Source: Dendrolimus kikuchii (lineage: Eukaryota > Arthropoda > Insecta > Lepidoptera > Lasiocampidae). Taken from it: 64,000 nt of DNA. The stretch spans positions 25,098,935 to 25,162,934 of the forward strand of contig CM034389.1 in NCBI GenBank assembly GCA_019925095.2, written 5' to 3'. Both the position numbers and the translations under genes were made by a program. Positions 21,433 through 32,221 of the stretch are shown piece by piece (position 1 is the stretch's first letter; every line of letters begins with the position of its first letter). The notes below the pieces were generated by a model. The model was not told the DNA's origin and ran no database searches. It saw only the letters and a list, made by a program, of their open reading frames with translations.

Positions 21433-21664
21433 TCTCTATAAACATTATAAACGCGTAAGTTTGTAAGAATGGATGGATTTATGGATGTATGTTTGGTACT
21501 CTTCCACGCAAAAACTACAGAGTGGATTTTGATGAAACTTTACATTAATATAGCTTACATATCAAAAAATACATAGGCTATAATTTATAAAGATATGGTG
21601 TGAATTATACAAAATATATTGATTTTCCATCACCACGCGGGTGAAACCGCGGACGCAGCTAGTA
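21433..21664 (+). mobile_element. Non-autonomous Helitron
   Basis: Begins near TCTCTATAAACATTATAAACGC, has the block ACTACAGAGTGGATTTTGATGAAACTTTA, and ends GCGGACGCAGCTAGTA. It is the same subfamily as the inverted copy at 51726-51951. Confidence 0.75.
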
Positions 21665-21761
21665 TAGACATATTTGCACTTTCCTTGGGCGCTTTTAAAA
21701 AATGCATTATTAATGCTATTAACGATCAGGCACTGTAATTTTCTGTCATCGTTAATGATAT

Positions 21762-22227
21762 TGTTATGAGTGCGGGACTGGAATTAAAATGCCGTTGGAA
21801 TTACTATAGAATTTATTAGAACTATACAAACACGTATAACACAGGTACAAATATAACTGGACACAACCAATACAAACTGCACGATTCAATAACACGCGCA
21901 AAGTCCGTCACTATACTGCTTATCGAATGTGCACACGTCTTGCTTGTATCGTAATCGTCGCTTGACTGCGGTTCTCGCTAGACTGCCTCCCCTCTCCATC
22001 CTCCCGTCGTTTTTTACTTCACAAATATAGGTGTGTCCGCCCGTATCGTCGACTTAATTTGCTAGAAATACGTAATCCGCACACCTGTTTAATTATTCCT
22101 ACGAACGGCCATAAACTAGTACAATAATACACAATATACTGTTTTTCTAAGTAAACAAAGGAAGTCCAAATGCGGGAACCTTAATAAACTGTGCTTTATG
22201 GCAGGCAGGTGCTTGGTGCATGTAACA
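21762..22227. mobile_element. Solo LTR, copy 2
   Basis: 466-bp homologue of 3147-3659: starts TGTTATGAG, ends GCATGTAACA, and is again flanked by ATAT on both sides (21758-21761 and 22228-22231). Internal deletions relative to copy 1. Confidence 0.65.
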
Positions 22228-22231
22228 ATAT

Positions 22232-22291
22232 GTATATAAGCGTGTTGTGTGTGCGTGTGCGTGCGTATATATGTGTGTGTGTGTGTGTGTT
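22232..22291. repeat. (GT)n microsatellite
   Basis: GTGT-rich tract with GC and TATA interruptions directly after the solo LTR. Confidence 0.85.
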
Positions 22292-22766
22292 TACTTTTAA
22301 TGTATAGTACACAACCTTCTTTTACATCATGGATAATTAGTTGGGTAAGCACTGATTTTATACTACATACTGTTTTTTTCTTATGTATCTTTAGTATATA
22401 TCTATTTATTATCCTAAATAAATAAAATAAAATAAACGTACCGTGAAAGTACCTCGTTTGTTAGAAGACATCTATCTACGGACTTGTCGCCATATAGGGA
22501 TCACATTGTGGATATATAGAACTCAACAGCCTGGTACTGGTGGAGGTAAGTTGCCATTGACCAGACTAAAACTCTCCGTTGTTCCTTCAGTCGCCTATCG
22601 CCAAGACCGCGGGTAATGGCTATCGCCGACTCTGTGTAGGCCTTGGCAGGTGCCAGTCAACCAGGCCTCGTTCATTGCCGGAGTAGGAACCCCCGGCATT
22701 TTCCAGCGTTATCGCAGGGTACAGAGTACTCCGCGGAGGCAACAACCTGCCTCTCTCTTTTCTTTC
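22292..22766. other. Unassigned stretch
   Basis: 22540-22740 is more GC-rich (GCCTATCGCCAAGACCGC, GGAACCCCCGGCATT) and may be LINE-derived, but I could not read a family-specific motif. Confidence 0.35.
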
Positions 22767-22860
22767 ACCTTGTCCCAGTTATTTGGAGTCGGCACAACAT
22801 GTCTTTTCCTTCCATGTTCCTCTTGTTCGTTACGTAGAGGTCGTATTGAATGAAACACCC
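22767..22860 (-). repeat. LINE 3'-terminal fragment (family Q)
   Basis: CCCAGTTATTTGGAGTCGGCACAA and TGTCTTTTCCTTCCA recur at 38035-38085, where they belong to the end of an RTE-like LINE whose reverse transcriptase C-terminus is readable. Confidence 0.55.
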
Positions 22861-23027
22861 CTTAACAAGTGGACTGTATTTATTTATAGGTGCTACAACA
22901 GTAACAGGTATGATCAGCACTACTGTACTAAACGGCACGTTCAAGGTAAATCAACACAACTTAGCACTAGAACCCGAATGTTCCACTAAACACAGAGCAC
23001 TAATTGACGAGTGGCACAATACACTGA

Positions 23028-23216
23028 TGGTCCACAAGATCAATGTACTTATCCAATATGAAAATCTGCCCTTAAAACTTCAAGTTAAAATTTTGTTGCG
23101 ATTCGTTTTGTCACTTGTCCGTTGCCATTCGTTTTTCCACTTGTCCGTTAAGATTCGTTTTCCACTTGTCCGTTGAAGTTTCACTTCTACTATGTGTCCC
23201 AGCACACATTTTCGAT
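23028..23216 (-). mobile_element. Element X, copy 1 (fragment)
   Basis: On the minus strand it begins with the X terminal arm (TGTGTGCTGGGACACATAGT, then AGAAGTGAAACTTC) followed by repeats of GGACAAGTGGAAAA-CGAAT. Shares its whole length with 26217-26345. Confidence 0.65.
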
Positions 23217-23454
23217 TTTTTTTTAATTATTTGACGACTGCCACATCCTTTGTGTATCAAAATATTTATTGTAATTTTAAGTTTTAACAAAACTCATTGT
23301 AACATATTTAAAATTTTCATACTTTTACGAAGCAGAACGTCGCTTTCACGCTAGCAACTTCTAACACGTTCTTAATTATATGTGTATTACACTAAATAAA
23401 TTAAATTATACAATAAACTAAACTAAAATTAAACTATAAAATCTAGTACCAGAC

Positions 23455-23545
23455 CGCTGTCAGTCGGAAACGTGCCTAAAAGACTGGCAATATTAACTTG
23501 CTGAATGGCAACGCTAATGCGTTGCCCGAGGTATAAACCAGTCTT
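23455..23545 (-). pseudogene. Fragment of a conserved mobile-element ORF (QRIS motif), copy 1
   Basis: The minus strand reads GLYLGQRISVAIQQVNIASL followed by LGTFP. The same C-terminal motif occurs at 34095-34215 and 56480-56600. I recognise it as recurrent but cannot name the element. Confidence 0.5.
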
Positions 23546-24242
23546 TTGGTCACGTGAGACATCCACCAGACATTTGGCTATGTCTCTATAAAGCTTACAC
23601 TAATGAATATCAAAATTCAAGCTTTACCAAAATACCTCAGATCAGGAAGTTCTAGGATCTTAAATCTATTATATTAAATCCGGGAAAGCGTATATACAAA
23701 CATTAAGAACAGACACTGTACAAATATTTCTTTTTACAATTTCCGCGAAGAGATACTATTCACCCAAGAAATCCAAGCAACCTTATTATATTTTGTGACA
23801 TGTATTTTCTAGCGAAATCTCATATTTAACTGTACTGTACTATAACTGGTATATTTATGAGGGTATGCTTAAATATTTAGAACTGGAGAAATAGAATGGG
23901 AATAAATGTTCGATATTTCTTCCGCCTCGTGGAGTCGTTTGAACTGAAATGGCCTGACAGTCTAAAAAATAATGATCATATTCATATTGAGTTAGAGTAA
24001 GTTTGTAACGCTTCTTTATGGTTCTTGAAGAAGCCTATATACTTACCCTAACTCAATATGAATAAGATCGTAAGTTTCAAATAATAAAATGTTGTTTACA
24101 AGTATAATTACTTTTTAAATTAGAATTTTGTATATTAGAATGCAACAAAGCATGGTTAGATGCCGCTCTATGTAGGGCTGAGAGACTATTCCCGTGTTAT
24201 ATTGTTTTATTACCTGAAAAAAAAAATACAAATATATTTATT
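23546..24242. other. No recognised feature
   Basis: AT-rich. GAGTTAGAGTAAGTTTGTAACG and its approximate inverse ATACTTACCCTAACTCAATATG near 23990-24060 form an imperfect hairpin around ATATTGAGTTAG. Confidence 0.4.
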
Positions 24243-24500
24243 CTTAATAAAACTACGTTTTAACGGTTTTAAGCGCGGTAATTTTATTTGATTTTGGTTT
24301 TTCCGACGTTTCGGCCACTTTTCAGTGGCCGTGATCACGGAAGACAAAGATGTCAAGTGTCAACGAGTATTGTTAAAGTTTTATTTAGCCTGAAAAACGT
24401 TAACGTCGGAAAAACCAAAATCAAATAAAATTACCGCGCTTAAAACCGTTAAAACGTAGTTTTATTATGTATACAAGTCGCGAAAACTTAAGAAAATATT
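24243..24500. mobile_element. Penelope-type arms, short hairpin copy
   Basis: Left arm (AATAAAACTACGTTTTAACG, then TTTTAAGCGCGGTAATTTTA and GGTTTTTCCGACG) is inverted at the right (CGTCGGAAAAACC, then ACCGCGCTTAAAACCGTTA), with about 100 bp of the family 5' region between. Arms of about 65 bp match almost perfectly. No protein remains. Confidence 0.65.
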
Positions 24501-24724
24501 ATATTTATTCTTTTTATTATATTTATTTGAAAATGGAATCTTACAGATTACTTGTTCAAAATCATGAGTCTACCAGTGCTTTAAAAACAAATTTATTTTC
24601 TGTTATAGGAGAGGAAGCAGCGCAGCAAACTCCCCAACATCATATCTTTACTTCATAATTACTATTATTCTTTTTTTAAATGTAGTTTATACTAATACGA
24701 GGATTAAAAAAATAATTTATATAT

Positions 24725-25016
24725 TTTTTTTATTGCAGGAGTTCAGCATACAGGCAGACGGCCCACTTAATGTAAAGCGTTTACCATCGCCTATAGACAT
24801 TTGCAACACCAAAGGTGCTACAAATGCCCTGCTGCTCTCTTAAAGGAGGCTGGAACCTGGTCACTAATGCCGGAACACAACTCAAGGTTGTTACGACGAC
24901 ATACTTTAGACCAGGGGTGGTAGTCATCCAGTCAAACGTCCTACCATCTGGCTGTGGGTTGTTTTGTCACCTTTTACGAGCAGGAAATTGTATTCTTTCT
25001 CCGTCCCTGCACGGAT
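24725..25016 (-). mobile_element. SINE-like family A, copy 6
   Basis: Complete ends, with a small internal deletion that removes the ACAGGCCGCCCGGCCG block. Confidence 0.8.
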
Positions 25017-25217
25017 AGACTGATTATTGAAACACTGAATATGGGCACAGTAGGCCATCGAAACACTGGTTCAGCGTACGAAACCCGATTAGCTCAAGGT
25101 AAACCATTTCACAACGATATTCTGTGAGAGCATGGTATCACACAGTTCAGTCGACCCTAAGACCTGTAATTAATATAATAATTCCAGTATAGCTCCGACT
25201 CTTTCACGTCGACACTA

Positions 25218-25560
25218 TTTTTTTAATCACCTGAAACAGGCAAACAGACAGACTGCCCACCTGATGGGTAGTGGTTAGGATTATCTATGGACGTTTGCAA
25301 CACCAGGGGTCAGGGCGGGGGGGGGGGGGTTAATTATAACGCCCAAAAAAACCCCATGTTCGCAAAAGCGCAAAAGGAAAACCTTAGCGGGAAGTTCCCT
25401 CCAGATCATTGTTTTACACGGAATAAATGTTCTAGGGAACCGTTGCGAAGTTAAGCGTGGGAGCTCAGGGAAATGGGGGTGAACATCCCGTCGCTGGCAG
25501 GCAGTGCGGTTGTAAAAGTGAGGCGTTGGCACCAGACTAAACAGTTCCGCGGTACACACG
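25218..25560 (-). pseudogene. CR1/Jockey-type LINE (family J): ORF2 C-terminus and 3' end
   Basis: The minus strand encodes a LINE ORF2 C-terminus (ELFSLVPTPHFYNRTACQRR, then MIWRELPAKVF). Its 3' end (GGTGTTGCAAACGTCCATAG ... CTGTTTGCCTGTTTCAGG) matches the 3' end of family A. A run of 13 G at 25317-25329 interrupts the region between the protein end and the tail. Confidence 0.8.
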
Positions 25561-25680
25561 ACTTATCCGATTTAGACAGGGGAGTAGCTACCACCGTATC
25601 AGCCGTATCAATGATATGGGGCCACCAGGCTACAGGGGACCCGAAACTGTGTAAGCAAAAATTCTTAACATATTCACAAT

Positions 25681-25929
25681 TGAACCTACTTATGCAAAAT
25701 GGAACCAACCCACATACTAACAGTTTTGAGAAAAAGCCGTTTTTATTAAAATTTTGCGTACAAAAATATATGTCTATATTTTGGAAAAAACATTTAGAAT
25801 ATTTTATATTATGTTTTCTCGTTATGATTTTTATTGAGTCGATAGAAGGTGCATTTTGAAAGTCTTTTGCATCCTTAACCCAATTTTGGCATGTTTGTGG
25901 ATTGGTTCTGTTTTGCATAAGTAGGTCCA
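25681..25929. mobile_element. MITE with 9-bp target duplication
   Basis: 249 bp with terminal inverted repeats of about 36 bp: TGAACCTACTTATGCAAAAT at the left and, on the opposite strand, TGGACCTACTTATGCAAAAC at the right. Perfect 9-bp direct repeats ATTCACAAT flank it (25672-25680 and 25930-25938). A 9-bp duplication points to Mutator-like or Merlin-like transposases supplied in trans. Confidence 0.8.
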
Positions 25930-26216
25930 ATTCACAATCTTCTATAGATTAAACATTTTTGAGAATAATTGCTGGGCCAAGAGAAACGGCTATTAAACTT
26001 GTCATTATTGTCCGCTCTAGACAGAAAATCTGAAATCATCTACAACTATGGATGATTTGATAAATAAGTTTGTTGAAAAAAAAAATCGAGAAAAGTGAAT
26101 TTTTGATTTTAATTGTTTGTCTAACTTAGCTCCTAGGAGCATTAAGAATAACTTATAAATTATATATAATTATTTTAATCCAATTCGAGTATTTTTTGGT
26201 TCTTTTATAAAAAATC

Positions 26217-26846
26217 GAAATGTATGCTGGGACACATAGTAGAAGTGAAACTTTAACGGACAAGTGGAAAAACGAATCGCAACAAAAATTTTACTTGAAT
26301 TTTACGGGGAGGTTTTCAAATTGGACAAGTACATTAACAATCGCAAGTTTACTGCAAATTATGATTTGGTTAAGTTAGGTACATTTTAATTAATGCAGTT
26401 TTTATTTAAACATATTGTTCAAAGGTGTCAAAGCCAGGGGGTTTCAAATAAAACACCCGGAAGAACGCAGACTTTTTATTACATATAACATAACCAGTAT
26501 ATAAATGTCCACATCAGTGAACCATACCGCGATGTAATTCGTCTGTGGCGCCATCTCGTTGTATGAAAATGAAACTGACACTTGTGGTGTCGTTAACACA
26601 TTAATGCTCTAGAGTAACAAATGTAGATAAAAACTGGAAACATATTTTATTATATCAAACTAAAAAACTGAATTCGATCCGGAACCAATAAAAACATTGA
26701 TAGTCTACTCTTACATTATGCCGCCTCTCAGCACGTCTAGTCTAAATTTACGCCGCTGTTCTACGCGGCCGTAACGCTTTTACGTGACAGAAAAATCCTA
26801 AGACCCCGTCTATATGGAAGTTTCACTTCAAAACCGTTACCCTTTA
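26217..26846 (+). mobile_element. Element X, copy 2
   Basis: Begins TCGAAATGTATGCTGGGACA with AGTAGAAGTGAAACTTTAACGG, and ends CCCCGTCTATATGGAAGTTTCACTTC, so the termini carry inverted GAAGTGAAACTT motifs. Interior matches 40386-40636 in inverted orientation (GGTACATTTTAAT, GAATTCGATCCGGAACC, ATGCCGCCTCTCA, GGCCGTAACGCTTTT). It is split by a 221-bp insertion. No coding capacity seen; class unknown. Confidence 0.6.
26417..26637. mobile_element. Insertion inside element X with 9-bp duplication
   Basis: 221 bp starting GTTCAAAGGTGTCAAAGCC and ending ATAAAAACTGG, flanked by AAACATATT at 26408-26416 and 26638-26646. The X copy at 40386-40636 lacks this sequence at the corresponding place. Identity unknown. 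Confidence 0.55.
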
Positions 26847-28939
26847 CCCTTCCTTTGGGCCCTCTAACACATTTGCGCGTCTAAGGCAAGCTACGCCACT
26901 GGATTTAGATGAATGTGGTGTCAATCGATTTCTTATTATAGATTTAGTGTCATAGGCAAAGAAGAGTACTAGGAAATAACAGTCGCATGATAAAACCCAT
27001 AACTCTTAACACACTCCGCAGTCGCAATTGGCGCCTCCGATCCGTCCTTATTTTCTTTGTCTCACAGCAAATGTACCTTCGGAATAAAGCAACGCTTTTA
27101 AATGTGCACATATATATTAATTAAATGGAGATGAAGTGCGCAAAGCACGAGAACTATACGTGAGTAGCTTTTAAGACTTTAATGACGTAAGTTCGTGCGC
27201 TTGTAAAATTCTGCTATTAAAGGGAACTACTTAGCTAGTGAGAGTTTCGTAATAGAAATCGCTAAAGTTTGGTCTCCATTTACACTATTGCCTCTGTTCG
27301 ATTAAATAGTTTGATAATTTTGAAAAATGAGCCTGTAAATTAGTTAGATTCGACTCACCGACAGCTCCATATAATGGTTAGCTCGTTGAAGATTTGTTTT
27401 TTTTTTTTTATTGAGTTTTTGGCGGGAACTGAAAGAGGACGTTGTCCTGTGCAGTTTTATTTTCTAAAAATGTGTAAAATAACTATAAAATGAACAATAG
27501 TTGTAGGATATTGATAGTTTTTAAGTAGTAATTATGTGTTTTTGAGAGAAATGTGAACTGTATAGTCAAATGTGGCCTTTCGAGTTTTCGCAAGAACTCC
27601 ATTATACGACGTTGATTGTAGCCTACAATACAATTGCGTCTGGCTTAAAGGCCTACTTGCCAGGCCATAAATATAAAAAAAAAATATTTAAAAGAGTATT
27701 GTATGGATGGTGGCGCCATTTGTAGACGTGTTGAAATGTCGATTTGATTGACACTCACGATTTTACAGTGACGGTAAGACGAGCATTTTCGAATCGCGGG
27801 AATTTGGATACAAGCGTTTAATACTTTATTATAATTGCACAATAGTTTTATTCTACAGTTATTATTTGTGTAAAGCCAAAATTAGACGATTCAATTCTAT
27901 ATTTCAATTTGGATAGCAATTTGTTTATTTTTTAGAATGCAAAAAACGTCTAAAAATAAACGAATTTAATCATTATAACTCGTAACTAACTAAACTTTTA
28001 TAAGTGACAATTTTAATTGCTTAAAACATGATAATGGCATTTTTAGACTCGTAAACATAGACATTTAACCCATGATTAAAATAAAATAATCGCTATAACT
28101 GTGTAGCTAAATAGTGATTATTTTATTTTAACTATCGGTTAAACCCTTAAATAGCCAATTAAATAGTCACTTATAAAAAATATATCGATTAAGTTTGTTT
28201 ATTTTGTTAGTTTTTTTTTGTCGTGTTTTATCAAACCTAGTGGTTGCCCAGTGGTCGAAATTCGACCATAATTAAATTATAAGTTTGAACATTATTAAGG
28301 TTCTGTTTTCAAAGACTATACTTCTATAATCACAGATTTCGCCAAGGCTACACTGTTAATTAGACTTTAACAATAAACAAAGGAATATATATGCGTGTGT
28401 TGCAAATACATGGTATAAGTGTGTAATGTTTTTTTATTGATTTAATGTATTTTATATGAATAATTAAAAAAATTATTAGCATTCTGCAGTCCTTCTCTAT
28501 ATAAACTATAAATTTGCGAAATTTCATACTCCTCCGTTTGCGCAATTTTCGTAAAAAGGGGTGCAAAGTGTTTGCTTTCCGTATTAATATAATGATTGAA
28601 AGACAGAAGGAAACCTGTGTAATACTCGTATATATAAATTCACTAACAAAATTTGTATGTATGGTTAGTCATATGATCTTAATTTTGTTTGTAACATCAA
28701 TTTTTTTTAAAGTATTACCTGTCAAAAAAGCGCACAAACTGCTTAACACCGTCACAGTCAAACTGAAAATTTGAATTTCATGTAGTAACCAATAATTTTC
28801 TTTTATTTATCATTTAACCAAACGTGATACATTAGTAAATGCCTAGCAAGTCAATAAATACACAAACATGCTTTTAAAAAACCTCAGTTGCTAGGTTCTG
28901 AAATTGCACAGCAGGAATACGATAATTAATCTGTTTATC
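26847..28939. other. About 2.1 kb without recognised genes
   Basis: AT-rich. Scattered low-complexity tracts (poly-T near 27400). 27640-27670 (GGCTTAAAGGCCTACTTGCCAG) looks like a decayed repeat end. No frame longer than 86 codons and no domain recognised. Confidence 0.45.
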
Positions 28940-29260
28940 TGTCCAGGAACGGAGAAATAATACAATTTCCTGCGGCCGGGCGGCCTGTCGTAAGAGACGA
29001 CAAAACAACCCACAGCCAGGTGGTAGGGCATTTGCCCGACTGGATGGCTACCACCCCTGGTCTAAAGTATGTCGCCATAACAACCTTGAGTTCTGTTCCG
29101 GCATTAGTGACCAGGTTCCAGTTTCCCTTAAGAGAGCAGCAGCGCATTTGTAGAACCTTTGGTTTTGCAAATGTCTATAGGCGATGGTAACCGCTTTTCA
29201 TCAAGTGGACCGTTTGCCTGTCTGCTGAACTCCTGCAATAAAAAAAAACAAAAAAAAAAC
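28940..29260 (+). mobile_element. SINE-like family A, copy 7
   Basis: Complete, well preserved copy on the plus strand ending in an interrupted A-rich tail. Confidence 0.85.
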
Positions 29261-29582
29261 ATTTATTAACAACATCCTAAAATATTTTCGACTTTTTCCA
29301 ATATCTTGTAGCTACTGAACCGAATAACATCTTACATTTATCACATAACAAAGTCTCCCAATACTTCCATTCCGTATTGGTCTGACAGAACTTTTCTTAT
29401 GAATAAAATCTCGTACATTCATGAAAATTTGGGATGTTAATATTGTTGATAGACCGTGCCGTCGTATAATGGACCTAGATATCTATTATAAGTACATACT
29501 TACATATATAGCCCCTCGAATAGATATAAAATAAACACACCTGTATACACGTCTTTTTTTTAAATCACTCTTTTACTGTCCA

Positions 29583-30180
29583 GGCTGTGCGTCTCTGGAA
29601 TGAGCTACCTATTGCTATAAGACAGGTCAAATACTTACAATACTTCAAAAATCTGGTTCAGAACTCTTACTTTTCTATTGCGTATAGTAATTCCTAATCT
29701 TCTTAATATATATAAATCTCGTGTCACAATGTTTGTCCTCAATGGACTCCTAAACTACTTGACCGATTTTAACCAAATTTGCACACCGTGTGCAGTTTGA
29801 TCCGACTTAAAAGATAGGATAACTTATATTTGGACCCGGCAGGTGGCGCTGGAATCGGGTTCTAAATTTTATTTCTTCAGGGCAGAACAACGTCTGCCGG
29901 GACAGCTAGTCTGTTATATAATTATATCTATATATTTATGTGTATATATAGTTATATTGTTTTTGTACTTATATGCACTGTGTATACTTATCATCATTAT
30001 TTATAGACTGCACCACCGACAGTTCTAAAAATCTATTAATCCCTGCCAAGTGTTGCCTGGAATAGATCGCTTTTTAGCGATAAGGCCGCCCGGTGTATTA
30101 TCTTTTGTATTTTTCTACTTATGTTTGTCTATGCTTGGTGTACAATAAAGAGTTACTTTACCTTACCTTATCTTATATAG
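29583..30180 (+). pseudogene. CR1/Jockey-type LINE 3' end, split by a Helitron
   Basis: 29586-29690 reads as a LINE ORF2 C-terminus (VRLWNELPIAIRQVKYLQYF, then KNLVQNSYFSIA). After a nested Helitron (29701-29909) the 3' UTR resumes with hairpin ATCGCTTTTTAGCGAT near 30069, AAGGCCGCCC, and the end ACAATAAAGAGTTAC followed by TTACC-type repeats. Confidence 0.75.
29701..29909 (+). mobile_element. Non-autonomous Helitron nested in a LINE
   Basis: Starts TCTTAATATATATAAATCTC, has CTCCTAAACTACTTGACCGAT and GGCAGGTGGCGCTGGAATCGG, and ends GTCTGCCGGGACAGCTAG. No target duplication, as expected for Helitrons. Confidence 0.8.
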
Positions 30181-30324
30181 AGTTACCTTACCTTATCTTA
30201 TATAGAGTACGTATGAAATTAAAGTGATTCATTAGAAATGCGTAACTGTTATTACATTTGCTGATATTGTTCATAAAGTTTTGAAAACAGGCTTTCGATT
30301 TTGATCAGTATATTACCAAAATCT

Positions 30325-30512
30325 TCTATATAAATAAAAACAAATCGTAGAAATGTATGTACGGGCAGAACTTGAGAACGACTTTACCGATTGTAATGAA
30401 TTTTTTTATGTGTGTTTGAATGGATTTAGATTTAGATAGATGGCGATGATGGTGATCGGGTTCTAGATTTTTATTTTTCCAGGGCAGGATGATGTCTGCC
30501 AGGACTGCTTGT
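30325..30512 (+). mobile_element. Non-autonomous Helitron
   Basis: TCTATATAAATAAAAACAAA start, ACTTGAGAACGACTTTACCG block, and GTCTGCCAGGACTGCTTG end (a CTAG terminus mutated to CTTG). Same subfamily as 29701-29909 and 53270-53592. Confidence 0.75.
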
Positions 30513-30780
30513 AATATTAATATTTGGCAGGAAGATATAATATAATATAATAACGTAGCAGAAAGATCGACTTTGTACAAAAAAAAATGCGGCTAATTCA
30601 GACCAGCAGGTTTCGACAATACAACTGTTAGAATTAGTTTGTTTGTCTGGCTGTTACAGCATCATCTGATAACTGTGGAAGAGATTTAAATAAAACTCTA
30701 TCTAGCTTACAGATAGAGTAACTCCGAGGCGTAATTTAGGATACTGTTTATCCGGATAAATGACGTCATTTCTGTGATAT

Positions 30781-31272
30781 ATGTTGGCCCGCAGATTTGC
30801 TCGGTGTACAGAGACGGTTAAAATAACGTTGTTTAAGGCTTACTGTACCTCTCTGTACTCGGCAAGTCTGTGGTTCAAATATACCCAAAGAGCTTACAAT
30901 GCCCTACGAGTCCAATACAATAATTCCCTCAGGGTGTTGTTGAGGCGACCGCCTTTCTGCAGTGCGTCGGCTATGTTCGCCGAAGCACACATAGATGGCT
31001 TTGATGCTTTGTGGCGTAAAAAAACAGCGTCGTTACTGGGCAGATTGCGTGGTAGCAGCAACAGTATCCTGAAGGGAATAGCTGATAAGTTTGACTGCCC
31101 ACTGATTTGGTCTTTCATTAAAAGAACTAAATCAGTGCTAGTCATTAATTACTAACATAGACATAAGGAAAAAAAACTAATTACTAATAACATTATAGTG
31201 TGAATATTTGTATTAGACTGTTTATTCGTGTATGTATATTTGTATTGGACTGTGTTGTCTTTAAATAAATAA
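30781..31272 (+). pseudogene. LINE (CR1/L2-like) reverse transcriptase C-terminal fragment
   Basis: A 124-codon frame (30781-31155) encodes the conserved region downstream of a LINE reverse transcriptase: KITLFKAYCTSLYSASLW, then NNSLRVLLRRPPFCSASAMF. It is followed by a short AT-rich 3' UTR ending in AATA repeats. 5' truncated; there is no reverse transcriptase core. Confidence 0.8.
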
Positions 31273-32221
31273 ATAATTATTATATTATATAGACGACTAT
31301 ATCCAAAAAGGTGGCCATCGCAATTCAGTAAGAAACATCCTCATAACGGCAACGCGAACCAAGTTTTGCTAACACAGCTATTGCAAAATGAATATCGTTA
31401 ACATTTGAAAATTACATCAACTATTTTTTTACTGTAGAAAGCTGAACATTTTTTAGCCCTACATTCGACTGCAGTACACACAAATAAGACTCTTATCTAG
31501 ATGTAGGTCAAATAAAAGTGTTGAACAGGCTTGGAAAATAAACCGAACCAACAATAAACTTTCCTTGAAAACAGCTTGAAAGCTTTAACGGAAATTTTCA
31601 TGGGAAAAATTTTAGAAGCTGCACTTAGGTCAATATTTTCACCCAAAACATTTTCCTTGAGCGACATTCGCAAGTGAATTTACTAAAAGTTGAGGTGAGT
31701 AACTGTAGTAAAGTAACAGAGGTTGTTGATATGTTTTAAGGGTACAAGTAAATATAATGGTAACATAAACAAATTTAAGTAGCATTGCATGTGAATAAAA
31801 ATTGGTATACATGTATTTTAATAATGGACATAAATATAAATTACTCTTTATCCCGAGATACTAAAGTTCTCATGAGAGGTAATTTCAAGTCGTACACGGT
31901 AGTTCATAAACGATGAACTATTAAGAACTGGTTCCTTACACTGAACTAAAAGAAACGTTTCACATTTTTAAACGGTAATCAATCTATTAGTTCACTTGGT
32001 AGACGCTCAGCGCATCCGTTAGTGATGCGACAGTCTTGTGTAATTCCTGAACGGCTAATAGTTTAACATTGACGAACTACAGGTGCAAACTAAAACTGCA
32101 ATCGAGACGAATTTTTAAAGTTTTGTACAAAAATTAAAAAAAAGGAGCGAAAGTAATACAAATAAATAAAAAGTAATAATTTAAATAAATATATGTAAAC
32201 ATAGTAATAACTTAATATTTT
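31273..32221. other. About 950 bp without recognised features
   Basis: AT-rich; no substantial frame and no repeat shared in the window. Confidence 0.45.

Noticed and set aside
22850..23176. 108-codon frame that begins like an exon (TTTATAG/GTGC)
   Set aside because: Its second half is element X read through; no conserved domain in the first half, and the acceptor-like site alone is not enough.
25317..25329. Run of 13 G in the LINE J copy
   Set aside because: Most simply a homopolymer expansion or an assembly artefact; no quadruplex claim is supported by a single run.
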